A DNA stretch of 64,000 nt, from the NCBI GenBank assembly GCA_028292485.1, contig JAQGMG010000028.1, forward strand, positions 106,980 through 170,979, written 5' to 3'. This document shows positions 7,685-16,585 of the stretch, one piece after another (within the stretch, counting starts at the first letter, position 1; each line of letters opens with the position of its first letter). Below the pieces are notes generated by a model. The model was not told the origin of the DNA, did no database searches, and saw only the letters and a list, made by a program, of their open reading frames with translations. Source of the stretch: Rhodocyclales bacterium (lineage in GTDB: Bacteria > Pseudomonadota > Gammaproteobacteria > Burkholderiales > Rhodocyclaceae). Position numbers and translations under genes: made by a program.

Positions 7685-9237
7685 ACGCCCAGGCAGCACC
7701 CGACGCGGCTGATGGCAGCATCAACCGCCGCATGATCACCATCTCGATCATGCTGGCGACCATCATCCAGGCGCTCGACGGCACCATTGCCAACGTGGCG
7801 TTGCCACATATGCAGGGCAGCCTGTCGGCCTCGCAGGACCAGATCACCTGGGTACTGACTTCCTTCATCGTGGCGGCGGCCATTGCCACGCCGTTGACCG
7901 GCTGGCTGACCGATCGCTTCGGCCTGAAGAACGTTTTCCTGGTGTCGGTTGCAGGTTTCACCATCGCTTCGGTGTTGTGCGGCTTGTCCGGCTCGCTCGC
8001 GCAGATCGTTGCCGCGCGCCTGTTGCAAGGCATTTTCGGCGCGGCGCTGGTGCCGCTGTCACAGGCAGTGCTGCTCGACATCAATCCGCGCGAAAAACAC
8101 GGCTCGGCGATGGCCGTGTGGGGCATGGGCGTGATGATCGGTCCGATTCTCGGCCCCACGCTCGGCGGCTGGCTCACCGACAGCTACAACTGGCGCTGGG
8201 TGTTCTTCATCAATGTGCCGGTCGGGGCACTGGCCTTCTACGGCATCTGGAAATACATCCGGAAGGTGCCGGCGGCGCGCAGCATGCGTTTCGACATGTT
8301 CGGCTTTGCCACACTGAGCCTGGCCATCGGCGCGCTGCAGATGTTGCTCGACCGCGGTGAGCAGAACGACTGGTTCGCCTCGACGGAAACCTGGGTAGAA
8401 GCCATCCTGCTGGCCATGAGCATGGCATATTTCGTTGCTCACACAGTGCTTACGCCGGCCGGCAAATCCTTCTTCGACTATCGCCTGCTGAAGAATCGCA
8501 ACTACGTCACCGGCCTGCTGTTCATCTTCATCGTCGGCATGGTGCTGTTCGCCACGCGCGCATTGACGCCGACCATGCTGCAAGGCCTGATGGGCTACCC
8601 CGCAGCCATCGCCGGGCTCGTCACCGCGCCAAGCGGCTTCGGCACCATGATCGCAATGCTGGTAGTCGGGCGGCTCGTTGGCCGCGTCGACTTTCGCATC
8701 CTGCTGGCGCTGGGTTTCGGTATCACCGCATTCTCGCTGTGGCAGATGAGCCGCTATACGCTGGTGCTGTCGCAGAGCGACATCGTGTGGCCCGGCGTGA
8801 TCCAGGGCATCGGCCTGGGCCTGGTCTTCGTGCCGCTCAGCGCGGCGACGTTTGCCACCTTGTCGCCTGCCATGCGTGCCGAGGGCACAGCCATCTACAG
8901 CCTGATCCGCAACATCGGCAGCAGTATCGGCATTGCACTGGTGCAGGCCTTGCTGGTGCGCAATACGCAGATCGCGCACTCCTCGCTGGTCGAAAAGATC
9001 ACCAACAGCAACGCGGCCCTGCATGAGCCCACGGTGTCCGCGATCTATACCTTTGCCAATGCCGACAGCATCACGGCGCTGAATGGCGAGATCACGCGCC
9101 AGGCATCGATGATCGCCTACGTCGATGACTTCTGGCTGATGCTCATCCTTACCGTGCTGGTAATTCCGCTGCTATTGCTGGTCAAGGCACCGCAAAAGAA
9201 TGCAACCGTGGTCGTCGATCACGCGCTTGCCGAGTAG
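7681..9237 (+). CDS. DHA2-family (EmrB/QacA-like) drug:H+ antiporter
   Basis: A 518-residue inner-membrane MFS exporter of the 14-helix DHA2 family, which expels hydrophobic drugs using the proton gradient. Translation starts at GTG 7681, overlapping the marR stop. Helix 1 carries LDGTIANVALPHMQ (motif D1-like), the loop after helix 2 carries GWLTDRFGLKNVF (motif A), and GPILGPTLGGWLTDSYNWRWVFFINVP (residues about 150-177, quoted in part as GPTLGGW) is motif C typical of antiporters. It lies directly before the outer-membrane factor and the HlyD-family adaptor, so the three would build an EmrAB-TolC-like tripartite pump. The gene could be called emrB, but the substrate is unknown. Confidence 0.92.
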   Translation: MNAQAAPDAADGSINRRMITISIMLATIIQALDGTIANVALPHMQGSLSASQDQITWVLTSFIVAAAIATPLTGWLTDRFGLKNVFLVSVAGFTIASVLCGLSGSLAQIVAARLLQGIFGAALVPLSQAVLLDINPREKHGSAMAVWGMGVMIGPILGPTLGGWLTDSYNWRWVFFINVPVGALAFYGIWKYIRKVPAARSMRFDMFGFATLSLAIGALQMLLDRGEQNDWFASTETWVEAILLAMSMAYFVAHTVLTPAGKSFFDYRLLKNRNYVTGLLFIFIVGMVLFATRALTPTMLQGLMGYPAAIAGLVTAPSGFGTMIAMLVVGRLVGRVDFRILLALGFGITAFSLWQMSRYTLVLSQSDIVWPGVIQGIGLGLVFVPLSAATFATLSPAMRAEGTAIYSLIRNIGSSIGIALVQALLVRNTQIAHSSLVEKITNSNAALHEPTVSAIYTFANADSITALNGEITRQASMIAYVDDFWLMLILTVLVIPLLLLVKAPQKNATVVVDHALAE

Positions 9238-9241
9238 ACAT

Positions 9242-10798
9242 ATGACAAAACAATTTACATTACAACCTGGCTGGCTCGCCGTTCCGTTTGCAAGAGCTTG
9301 CGCCATTGTGGCCGCAGCAGCGCTGCTCGCTGCGGGCTGCGCACAGATTCCCGCTGACACTGACGTGTTGCCACAGAAAGATGTAGCCGGTGCACAGCTA
9401 GCGGCGAACATCAAACTGGCCCGCGAGGGCTGGCCCGAGACGCAATGGTGGACCCGCTTCGGCGACGCGCAGCTCAATCAATTGATCGCGCAGGCGTTGC
9501 ACGAAGGCCCCTCACTGCAAGTGGCGGCGGCACGTGTTGCCACGGCGCGCGCCACGCTGGCGCTCGACAGCACCAATAATGGCAATGACATCGACTTCAA
9601 GGCCGCCACGAATCGCCAGCGCTACTCTGCCAATGGTCTTCTGCCACCCCCCATCGGTGGTAGTTACTACACGGAGTCGACGCTGCAGCTGATCTTCAGC
9701 CACGACTTCGACTGGTGGGGCAAGCGCCGTGCGCTTGTCGCGGCATCGGTCGGCGAGCTCAATGCGCGGCAGGCCGACTACGCGCAGGCCGAGCAGACGC
9801 TTGCCGCCGCCATTGTGCAGAGTTACTTCAGCATGCAGGCCGACCGGGGGCGTCTCGCCAATCTTGATCAGTTGCGCAGGGCGCAGCAGGCCTTGGTTAC
9901 CGACAAGGTCAGGCGCATCGAGCATGGTCTGGCCACCAGCGATGTGCAACGTACGGCCGAGGCAGAGCTGGGGGCGACCAACCGGCAATACGCAGTTGTC
10001 GAAGCGCACGCCGCTCGCCAGCGCGAGGCATTGCGTGCATTGATCGGTGCTGGCGACCAGGCACTGGCCGAGCTCGTGCCCCATCCGCTGCCCGACGCGA
10101 CCGGCAGCCTGCCACCCACACTGGGTATCGAACTACTGGCACGCCGCCCCGATCTGCAAGCGGCGCGCGCAAGAGTCGAGGCGTCGCTGAGCCGTATCGA
10201 AGCGAGCAAGGCAGCGTTCTATCCCGACCTCAACCTCACGGCTTTTTTCGGCAGCGATTCCCTGTCGCTCGACAAGCTGCTGCAGGCACCGAGCCGCACC
10301 CTGTTCATCGGTCCGACCCTGACCTTGCCGCTGTTCAACAGCGGCAGCTTGCAGGCGCGCCTGGGCGTGGCGCGCAGCACGCGCAACGAACTGATTGCCG
10401 ACTACAACCAGAGCGTGTTCAACGCCGTGCGCGACGTTGCGCAAGCGGGCGTCGACATGCAGGGCCTCGACAAGGAAGCGCAGGCGCAAGCGGTGTCGAC
10501 AGCATCGGTGCTTGGCAATCTGCGCAACACGCAGGCGCGCTTTGCACGTGGGCTCGACGACAACAGCGGTGTGCTCGATGCGCAGATAGGCGTACTCGAA
10601 CAGCATGATCTGGATCTGCAGTTGCAGGCGCAACGTCTCCTCGCCGAGGTGGCACTGATCAAGGCACTGGGTGGTGGTTACCGCAGCGAACCGGCAGCGT
10701 CCCCGCTCGCTATATCGAGCGCAAACATGAGCATGAACGCCTCGCAAGCAACAGGCACGAATCAACCCGCAGCACAGCAATCGAAGCAACCGGAGTAA
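9242..10798 (+). CDS. Outer-membrane efflux lipoprotein (NodT/OprM type)
   Basis: This 518-residue protein should form the trimeric outer-membrane channel of the pump. The ATG at 9242 is four bases after the pump stop codon. Residues 1-34 are a lipoprotein signal with lipobox LLAAGC. Two outer-membrane-efflux repeats follow; family marks are WWTRFGDAQLNQLIAQAL, SLQVAAARVATARA, DWWGKRRA, RRPDLQAARARVEASLSRIEASKAAFYPDLNLTAFFG (quoted only as RRPDLQAA and AAFYPDLNLT) and TLTLPLFNSG. The long helical stretches at about 195-290 and 400-480 fit the periplasmic tunnel. The C-terminus is a Ser/Gln-rich tail. Context (marR, MFS pump, this gene, HlyD adaptor) identifies it as the dedicated channel of this pump. 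Confidence 0.9.
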   Translation: MTKQFTLQPGWLAVPFARACAIVAAAALLAAGCAQIPADTDVLPQKDVAGAQLAANIKLAREGWPETQWWTRFGDAQLNQLIAQALHEGPSLQVAAARVATARATLALDSTNNGNDIDFKAATNRQRYSANGLLPPPIGGSYYTESTLQLIFSHDFDWWGKRRALVAASVGELNARQADYAQAEQTLAAAIVQSYFSMQADRGRLANLDQLRRAQQALVTDKVRRIEHGLATSDVQRTAEAELGATNRQYAVVEAHAARQREALRALIGAGDQALAELVPHPLPDATGSLPPTLGIELLARRPDLQAARARVEASLSRIEASKAAFYPDLNLTAFFGSDSLSLDKLLQAPSRTLFIGPTLTLPLFNSGSLQARLGVARSTRNELIADYNQSVFNAVRDVAQAGVDMQGLDKEAQAQAVSTASVLGNLRNTQARFARGLDDNSGVLDAQIGVLEQHDLDLQLQAQRLLAEVALIKALGGGYRSEPAASPLAISSANMSMNASQATGTNQPAAQQSKQPE

Positions 10799-10809
10799 TC
10801 GGATCGGCC

Positions 10810-11964
10810 ATGACAGAAGAAAACCCCAACGCCAACAAGCGACGCGTCGTTCTCGCGTCCATCACCGTACTGTTCATCCTCGCGGTCATCGCCTACGGCA
10901 TCTACTACAGCCTGGTGCTGTCGCAAGAAGAGCAGACCGACAACGCCTATGTCGGCGGCAACCTTGTCACGCTTACCTCGCAGGTCACAGGTAACGTGCA
11001 GGAGATACGCGCTGACGAGACGCAGATGGTGACGGCCGGCGCCGAACTCATCCGCCTCGACCCCGTCGATGCACAGGTCGCGCTGCGTCAGGCCGAAGCA
11101 AAGCTGGGCAACACCGTGCGGCAACTGCGTGAGCGCTACGCCAGCGCCTCGCAATATGACGCCGTAATCGAGCAGCGCAAGCTCGTTGTGCAGACCGCGG
11201 CCGAAGACCTCGCGCGGCGCGCGCCGCTGGCCGCCGACCACACGCTGTCGACCGAGAGCGTCGCGCATGCGCGGCAGGCCGTGGAAGACGCCAAGGCTGC
11301 GCTGGAAGTCAGCGTGAAGCAGGCCGAAGCAGCGCGTGCCAGCGTCAGCGGCGTCAGTCTCGCGCAGCACCCCAGTGTGCTCGCCGCCAAGGCCGATTTC
11401 ATCCAGGCCTGGCTTGCCATGCGTCGCAACGCGGTCCTCGCCCCGGTGTCCGGCTATGTTGCGAAACGCAGCGTACAGATCGGCGCGCGCGTCACACCGG
11501 GCACGTCATTGATGTCCATCGTGCCGCTCGATCAGTTGTGGGTCGACGCCAACTTCAAGGAATCCGAATTGCAGAACATCCGTGCCGGCCAGCCGGTGCG
11601 CATCGAGGCTGATCTGTACGGCGGCAAGGTGACCTACCACGGCAAGGTTGTCGGCATGTCGGCCGGTACTGGCAGCGCTTTCTCGTTGTTGCCCGCACAG
11701 AATGCCACCGGCAACTGGATCAAGGTCGTGCAGCGCGTGCCCGTACGCATTGCGCTGGACCCGCGCGAGCTCGCCGAGCACCCGCTGCGCATCGGCCTGT
11801 CCACCGTGGCGACGATCGACACGCATCAGCGCGCCGGCGCCATGCTTGGCGCACCGATGCCTGCGGCGCCGGTGTACGCTACGCAAACACTGAACCAGCC
11901 GATCCATGAGGCCGAGGTCATTGCAGACGGTATCATCGCGAAGAACCTCGCCAAGGCGGGGTGA
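10810..11964 (+). CDS. HlyD/EmrA-family periplasmic adaptor subunit
   Basis: A 384-residue membrane-fusion protein that links the MFS pump to the outer-membrane channel. One N-terminal transmembrane helix (about residues 15-37) is followed by the EmrA-type QTDNAYVGGNLVTLTSQV block, the first half of the lipoyl/barrel-sandwich domain, then about 100 residues of alpha-helical hairpin (95-185), the second lipoyl half (VLAPVSGYVAKRSVQIGARV), and a beta-barrel domain with LDQLWVDANFKESELQ. It is preceded by 11 bases after the channel gene and is the last gene of the operon. The next 590 bases hold only repeats. Confidence 0.92.
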   Translation: MTEENPNANKRRVVLASITVLFILAVIAYGIYYSLVLSQEEQTDNAYVGGNLVTLTSQVTGNVQEIRADETQMVTAGAELIRLDPVDAQVALRQAEAKLGNTVRQLRERYASASQYDAVIEQRKLVVQTAAEDLARRAPLAADHTLSTESVAHARQAVEDAKAALEVSVKQAEAARASVSGVSLAQHPSVLAAKADFIQAWLAMRRNAVLAPVSGYVAKRSVQIGARVTPGTSLMSIVPLDQLWVDANFKESELQNIRAGQPVRIEADLYGGKVTYHGKVVGMSAGTGSAFSLLPAQNATGNWIKVVQRVPVRIALDPRELAEHPLRIGLSTVATIDTHQRAGAMLGAPMPAAPVYATQTLNQPIHEAEVIADGIIAKNLAKAG

Positions 11965-12156
11965 GTGGTGTGTGACATAGCGAGCTACCTCGCGTCGTCA
12001 TGCCCGCCGGCTTTACAACCGGCGTAGCCGCACGATGCTCCCCTCTCCCGCTTGCGGGGCGAAGCAAGGGGTTCGGGTTGCATGCAACCCGCTTGCGCAG
12101 CGGTCGGCAATGCAATGCCGAGCGTGGGGCGCGGAGCGGGGGTTGGGGGAGGGCTA

Positions 12157-12366
12157 GCGGGAATCCACTTCAACGCGATAACCTGCTTGTTCAGTGAGGT
12201 GGATTCCCGCCTTCGCGCACTACTGTCCGTAATAAATGTGGCGATTCGCGCGGAGCCCCATGGAGCAGAAAAAGCTTTCACCTCGTCATTCCCGCGAAAG
12301 CGGGAATCCACTTGTGGCACGGACGGGCCTCGCGTAGAAGTGGATTCCCGCTTTCGCGGGAATGAC
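12157..12366. repeat. dRS3-like composite repeat, copy C, in inverted orientation to copy B
   Basis: The 590-base gap after the efflux operon (11965-12554) is packed with repeats. A degenerate unit at 12157-12222 (GCGGGAATCCACTT ... TGGATTCCCGCC) adjoins a longer block, 12203-12366, which contains full 20-mers at 12288-12307 and 12344-12363 and is an inverted relative of 6298-6463. Near 12477-12515 another half repeat (TTACGGACAGTACTGCG, GCGGGAACGACGG) follows. The segment 12035-12150 resembles another dispersed GC-rich repeat. No gene is visible. Confidence 0.8.
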
Positions 12367-12554
12367 GGATTTTGGGTGAATTGCGCTATGACGCTCACCG
12401 TTAAATATCGAGTGTCATGTGCGGCAAACAGAGCGTAACGCTTGAGCTGTGCAGGCCCCAGCTCTGGACCCCAAAACGTTACGGACAGTACTGCGCTTTC
12501 GCGGGAACGACGGTTTTGGGTTGTGCATATGTCATCCATGGGAATTGCTGATAA

Positions 12555-13976
12555 ATGACACAGCAGAGTGCCAATCGCCCCGCCGCAGAAGCGCTGTTCC
12601 ACCAAAGCAATGCACAGCTCGCCGCCGGCGAGTTGGCCGCTGCGGAGGAATGTCTGCAGCAGGCGCTTGCGCTGCAAAACGATTTTGCAGAAGCGCATGC
12701 CAACCTTGCCTGGTTGCTTGAGCAGCGTGGCGATCAGGTCGGCGCGGAGCAGGCATACAGGCAGGCTATTGCCCTCGATGCGCAGCCCCAGATGCACATC
12801 AATCTGGGTGCGCTGCTGGCCGACCAGCTACGCAGCGACGAGGCCGAGACGCATTACCGCAGCGCCCTTTCGCTGGATCCGTCAAACCCGGCCGCGTGGT
12901 CCAATCTCGGCGCCTTGCTGGCCTGTCAGCGACGCGACGACGAAGCCGAAGAATGCTACAGGCTTGCGCTGGCATACGATCCGGATCACCGCTCGGCACA
13001 TTTCAACCTGAGCTATCTGTTGTTGCGCGCCGGTCGCTTCGAAGAAGGCTGGCAGCATTTCGAGAAGCGCGACTGGTACGCGCAACTGGCGCAGCACATC
13101 GATTGCCCGCAATGGCAGGGCAAGCCATTGACGGGCAAGTCGGTGCTGATCGGCATCGAGGCGGGTCAGGGCGACATGATCCAGTTCTGCCGCTACGCGC
13201 AATTGCTCAAGGCACGCGGCGCAGGCCATATCTCGCTCCTGTGCCATCCGGCCTTGCAGCGTTTGCTTGAAGGCGCAGCCGGCGTCGATGCGGCACTGCC
13301 AATTGATCAGCCTCTGCCCGTTGGCGAGTGGGACGTATGGACGCCCTTGCTGAGCATTCCATATCACTGCCAGACGCGCATCGACTCCATCCCGGACACG
13401 CTGCCTTATCTGCACGCCGACGAAACCGATATTGCATATTGGGCGCAGCGCATGAAGACGCTGGCAGGAGAGGCGACATTGCGCGTCGGTCTGGCATGGC
13501 GTGGCAATCCACGTTTCGAGAACGACGCGCAACGCTCCCTGCCCAGCGTCGCAACATTGCAGTCGCTCGGCGATGTAACGGGCGTGACGTTCTTCAGCCT
13601 GCAGAAAGGCGCGGGTGAAGACGAAGCGACATCGCCGCCCGCCGGGCTGACGCTACATGACCTGGCGCCATTCCTTCACGACTTCGCCGATACGGCCGCT
13701 GTCGTCATGAATCTTGACCTGGTGATCTGCGTCGATACGGCACTGGCCCATCTCGCTGGCGCGTTGGGCAAACCTTGCTGGATCCTGTTGCCCGACTACA
13801 AGACCGACTGGCGATGGCTGGAGCAGCGCAGCGACTCGCCCTGGTACCCGCATGTCATTCGCCTGTTCCGGCAATCGGCGGCGCGGGACTGGAGCGAGGT
13901 GGTGCGGTCGCTACGTCATGCGCTGGCAAACCACGTCGCCGCTGTGCATGACGGGGACTCTCGCAACGCGCCATAG
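12555..13976 (+). CDS. TPR-repeat protein with glycosyltransferase-9-like C-terminal domain
   Basis: A 473-residue soluble protein. Residues about 10-165 consist of four to five TPR units, seen in repeated words such as AEEClQQALALQNDFAEAHANL, AEQAYRQAIALDAQPQMHINLGALL and AEECYRLALAYDPDHRSAHFNL (quoted in part). Residues about 190-460 resemble the GT9/heptosyltransferase fold: LRVGLAWRGNP is its nucleotide-side start, RSLP, and ICVDTALAHLAGALGKPCWILL is the conserved donor-binding strand-turn-helix with Asp-Thr and His-Leu-Ala-Gly. Proteins of this architecture are common in proteobacteria and often annotated only as TPR proteins; a role in glycosylating surface molecules is plausible but unproven. 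The gene stands alone. The ATG at 12555 has little upstream ribosome signal. Confidence 0.75.
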   Translation: MTQQSANRPAAEALFHQSNAQLAAGELAAAEECLQQALALQNDFAEAHANLAWLLEQRGDQVGAEQAYRQAIALDAQPQMHINLGALLADQLRSDEAETHYRSALSLDPSNPAAWSNLGALLACQRRDDEAEECYRLALAYDPDHRSAHFNLSYLLLRAGRFEEGWQHFEKRDWYAQLAQHIDCPQWQGKPLTGKSVLIGIEAGQGDMIQFCRYAQLLKARGAGHISLLCHPALQRLLEGAAGVDAALPIDQPLPVGEWDVWTPLLSIPYHCQTRIDSIPDTLPYLHADETDIAYWAQRMKTLAGEATLRVGLAWRGNPRFENDAQRSLPSVATLQSLGDVTGVTFFSLQKGAGEDEATSPPAGLTLHDLAPFLHDFADTAAVVMNLDLVICVDTALAHLAGALGKPCWILLPDYKTDWRWLEQRSDSPWYPHVIRLFRQSAARDWSEVVRSLRHALANHVAAVHDGDSRNAP

Positions 13977-14039
13977 GCAGGGCAAGCGCCGTGCGCACGG
14001 ATTTCAGGTTGCCGTGCGCATTACCTTGACCCACGTGGT

Positions 14040-14057
14040 TATATGCAAAAACATATA
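14040..14057. promoter_or_regulatory. Distal ModE-box-like palindrome
   Basis: TATATG-CAAAAA-CATATA is a perfect inverted repeat with a 6-base spacer, resembling the TATA-rich half sites of ModE operators. It lies 98 bases before modE and about 70 bases upstream of the stronger proximal site. Confidence 0.45.
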
Positions 14058-14124
14058 GATAAACGAACTCTCACGTAGCTCCGCACGCTGTGCTATTGCG
14101 CCAAACAGCGTTTCTGCCATACGA

Positions 14125-14150
14125 TTCGTTATATATATTGTTATATCGAT
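14125..14150. promoter_or_regulatory. ModE operator overlapping the modE promoter region
   Basis: The half sites TTCGTTATATA and TTATATCGAT face each other across a short AT spacer, closely matching the ModE consensus halves ATCGnTATATA and TATATAnCGAT. The site ends six bases before the modE ATG at 14156, so a bound ModE-molybdate dimer would block modE and, if co-transcribed, modABC. Confidence 0.75.
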
Positions 14151-14155
14151 TAAGT

Positions 14156-14998
14156 ATGCCCCGGAAAAACCTGAACCTGCGTCTCGTCGGCAAGCTGGAA
14201 ATCGCCACCGAACTCGGTAACTTTCTTGGCGATTCGCGTATCCGGTTGCTGGAGGCGATTGCACTGCACGGCTCGATTTCGCAGGCCGCCCGCCATGTGC
14301 CGATGTCATACAAGACGGCGTGGGACGCCGTCGACGCAATGAACAATCTGGCGCAGCAGGCCCTCGTCGAGCGCACCACTGGCGGCCGGCAGGGCGGCGG
14401 GACGCAGCTTACCGACTATGGCAGGCGCGTCATTGCCATGTATCGGGCTGTCGAAATGGAATATCAACGCGCGCTGGACGAGTTGTCGCAACAGCTCGGC
14501 GGCGAGGCTGACAGCATCGGCGACTTCCGGCACTTGCTACGGCGCATGAGCATGCGCACCAGCGCGCGCAATCAGTTCGCATGCACGGTGTCGGGCTTGC
14601 GTGAGGGCGATGTGGACTACGAGGTCTACCTGCGACTCGACGATGCCACGGAACTGGTGGCGCTCATCACGCGCGAATCGGCAGAGCAACTGGGGCTGGC
14701 AATTGGCACCGAGGTGTTTGCGCTGGTCAAGGCTTCGGCCGTGTTGCTGATGACCGAAGCGGGCTTGCGCACTGGTGCGCGGGGTTTGCACGCCAGCGCG
14801 CGCAATCATCTTTCCGGGCAGGTCAGTCGCCTGCACGAAGGGCCTGTGAACGCCGAAGTCGTCATCGACATCGGCGGCGGCAAAAGCGTCACCGCCGTCG
14901 TGACGCGCGAGCGCATTGACACGCTTGGCATCGAAGTAGGCAAGACGGCCTCTGCCGCGTTCAAGGCGTCCTCCATCATTCTCAGCGTCATCGGTTAA
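14156..14998 (+). CDS. modE: Molybdate-responsive transcriptional regulator
   Basis: ModE represses molybdate uptake genes when bound to molybdate. The ATG at 14156 (MPRKNLNLRLVG) lies just after a ModE-like operator; an earlier in-frame ATG at 14090 would place the operator inside the gene. Of 280 residues, about 18-110 form the winged-helix domain (ISQAARHVPMSYKTAWDAVD is the recognition region, and GGRQGGGTQLTDYG the wing). Two tandem Mop/TOBE domains follow (about 145-210, starting RMSMRTSARNQF, and 213-280, starting ARGLHASARNHL); each contains the SARN motif that binds molybdate at the dimer interface. It precedes modABC in the same direction, 32 bases away, and probably autoregulates. 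Confidence 0.93.
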   Translation: MPRKNLNLRLVGKLEIATELGNFLGDSRIRLLEAIALHGSISQAARHVPMSYKTAWDAVDAMNNLAQQALVERTTGGRQGGGTQLTDYGRRVIAMYRAVEMEYQRALDELSQQLGGEADSIGDFRHLLRRMSMRTSARNQFACTVSGLREGDVDYEVYLRLDDATELVALITRESAEQLGLAIGTEVFALVKASAVLLMTEAGLRTGARGLHASARNHLSGQVSRLHEGPVNAEVVIDIGGGKSVTAVVTRERIDTLGIEVGKTASAAFKASSIILSVIG

Positions 14999-15030
14999 TC
15001 GTCGATGCCAATTTCCAGGAGCGGTAGAAA

Positions 15031-15843
15031 ATGATTTGCACGAAGTCCATAGCACATAACTGCGCACATCACGGCGCACGCCACAGCACACACCGCAGCG
15101 CCATTGCGCGGATGCTTGCCCTCGCCTTGCTCAGTCTGTCCTGCGTGGCACAGGCTGCCGAGGTGCAAGTAGCCGTGGCCGCAAATTTCGCGGGCCCGTT
15201 TGAAAAGATCGCTGCCGACTTTGCTGCCGAGACCGGTCACAAGGCGCTGATCTCGGTCGGCGCGACAGGGAAATTCTACGCACAGATCAAGAATGGCGCG
15301 CCTTTCGAAGTGTTGTTGGCCGCTGATGACGAGACACCAAGAAAGCTCGTTGCCGAGACCGACGGCATTGCCGGCAGCCAGTTCACTTATGCCAAAGGCA
15401 AGCTCGTGCTGTGGTCGGCCACAGCCGGCCTGGTCGATGACAAGGGCGCGGTGCTGGCGCGTAATGACTTTGCGCATCTTGCGATCTGCGATCCCAAGCT
15501 TGCGCCCTACGGCCTCGCCGCCGAAGAGGCCCTCAAGGCCAGCAAGCTCTACGACACGCTCAAGCCGAAATTCGTAACGGCGGAGAGTATTGCGCAGGCC
15601 TACCAGTTCGTCGCGACTGGCAATGCAGAGCTCGGTTTCGTCGCGCTTTCGCAAGTCGCGGTGCCGGGCAAAGCACTGCAGGGTTCGTACTGGATGGTGC
15701 CGGCCAATCTCTACTCGCCGATCCAGCAGGATGCTGTGCTGCTGAAAAAAGGCGAAGCCAATCCTGCCGCAGTGGCCCTGCTGAAGTTTCTCAGGAGCGA
15801 CAAGGCACGCGCGGTGATAAAGTCCTACGGCTACGATCTGTAA
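15031..15843 (+). CDS. modA: Periplasmic molybdate-binding protein
   Basis: ModA captures molybdate (and tungstate) for the ModBC importer. The 270-residue reading starts at 15031 with AGGAG eleven bases upstream and has a long basic N-terminus before a signal peptide ending SCVAQA near residue 42; a shorter start at the in-frame Met near residue 28 is possible. The mature protein opens VQVAVAANFAGPFEKIAADF, the family's first ligand loop, followed by SVGATGKFYAQIKNGAPFEVLLAADDETP (quoted in part: SVGATGKFYAQI), and FVTAESIAQAYQFVATGNAELGFVALS (in part: GNAELGFVALS) near the C-terminal lobe. The order modE-modA-modB-modC is standard. Repression by ModE-molybdate is expected. Confidence 0.93.
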   Translation: MICTKSIAHNCAHHGARHSTHRSAIARMLALALLSLSCVAQAAEVQVAVAANFAGPFEKIAADFAAETGHKALISVGATGKFYAQIKNGAPFEVLLAADDETPRKLVAETDGIAGSQFTYAKGKLVLWSATAGLVDDKGAVLARNDFAHLAICDPKLAPYGLAAEEALKASKLYDTLKPKFVTAESIAQAYQFVATGNAELGFVALSQVAVPGKALQGSYWMVPANLYSPIQQDAVLLKKGEANPAAVALLKFLRSDKARAVIKSYGYDL

Positions 15844-15907
15844 GCCTCGCGCGCCCCTTCACAACATACCTTCGTCATATGTGGAATATCCGTAAGGGCA
15901 ATACGAC

Positions 15908-16585
15908 ATGACGATGCCCGATGTCGATACCGCGTCGGTATTCCTCACGCTCAAACTGGCCAGCGTTACGGTATTGCTTCTGCTGCTCGTCGGCACACCA
16001 ATCGCATGGTGGCTGGCGCACACACGCTCGCGGCTCAAGGGTGTCATCGGCGCGGCGGTGGCGCTGCCGATCGTGTTGCCGCCGACCGTGCTCGGCTTCT
16101 ATCTGCTGGTCCTGCTCGGGCCGCATGGCGGTATCGGCAAGCTTACGCAGGCTGCAGGTCTGGGCGTGCTGCCTTTCACCTTTGCCGGTCTGGTCGTGGG
16201 CTCGGTGCTGTATTCGATGCCCTTCGTAGTGCAGCCGCTGCAGAACGCTTTCGAGGCCATCGGCCCACGGCCGCTCGAAGTCGCGGCGAGCCTGCGCGCC
16301 GGGTCGTGGGATCGCTTCCTGAGCGTGGCCGTGCCCCTGGCGCGCCCCGGCTTTGTCACGGCAGCGGTGCTGGGTTTCGCGCATACCGTCGGCGAGTTCG
16401 GGCTGGTGCTGATGATGGGCGGCAATATTCCCGGCAAGACGCGCGTGCTCTCCGTGGACATCTACAACCATGTCGAGGCGCTCGAATATGTCCAGGCGCA
16501 CTGGCTTGCTGGTGGCATGCTGCTGTTCTCTTTTCTCGTCCTGCTGATCCTCTACTCGTTCAATGCCAAACCGCGTGCCTTCTGA
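15908..16585 (+). CDS. modB: Molybdate ABC transporter permease
   Basis: ModB is the membrane channel of the molybdate importer. It has 225 residues with about five transmembrane helices. The EAA loop, which docks onto ModC, is [31 protein letters not shown] (residues about 122-148; core text [14 protein letters not shown]), and [14 protein letters not shown] is a typical ModB helix. The gene overlaps modC by 23 bases (16563-16585), implying coupled translation. The gap from modA is 64 bases with no terminator. Confidence 0.94.
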   Translation: MTMPDVDTASVFLTLKLASVTVLLLLLVGTPIAWWLAHTRSRLKGVIGAAVALPIVLPPTVLGFYLLVLLGPHGGIGKLTQAAGLGVLPFTFAGLVVGSVLYSMPFVVQPLQNAFEAIGPRPLEVAASLRAGSWDRFLSVAVPLARPGFVTAAVLGFAHTVGEFGLVLMMGGNIPGKTRVLSVDIYNHVEALEYVQAHWLAGGMLLFSFLVLLILYSFNAKPRAF

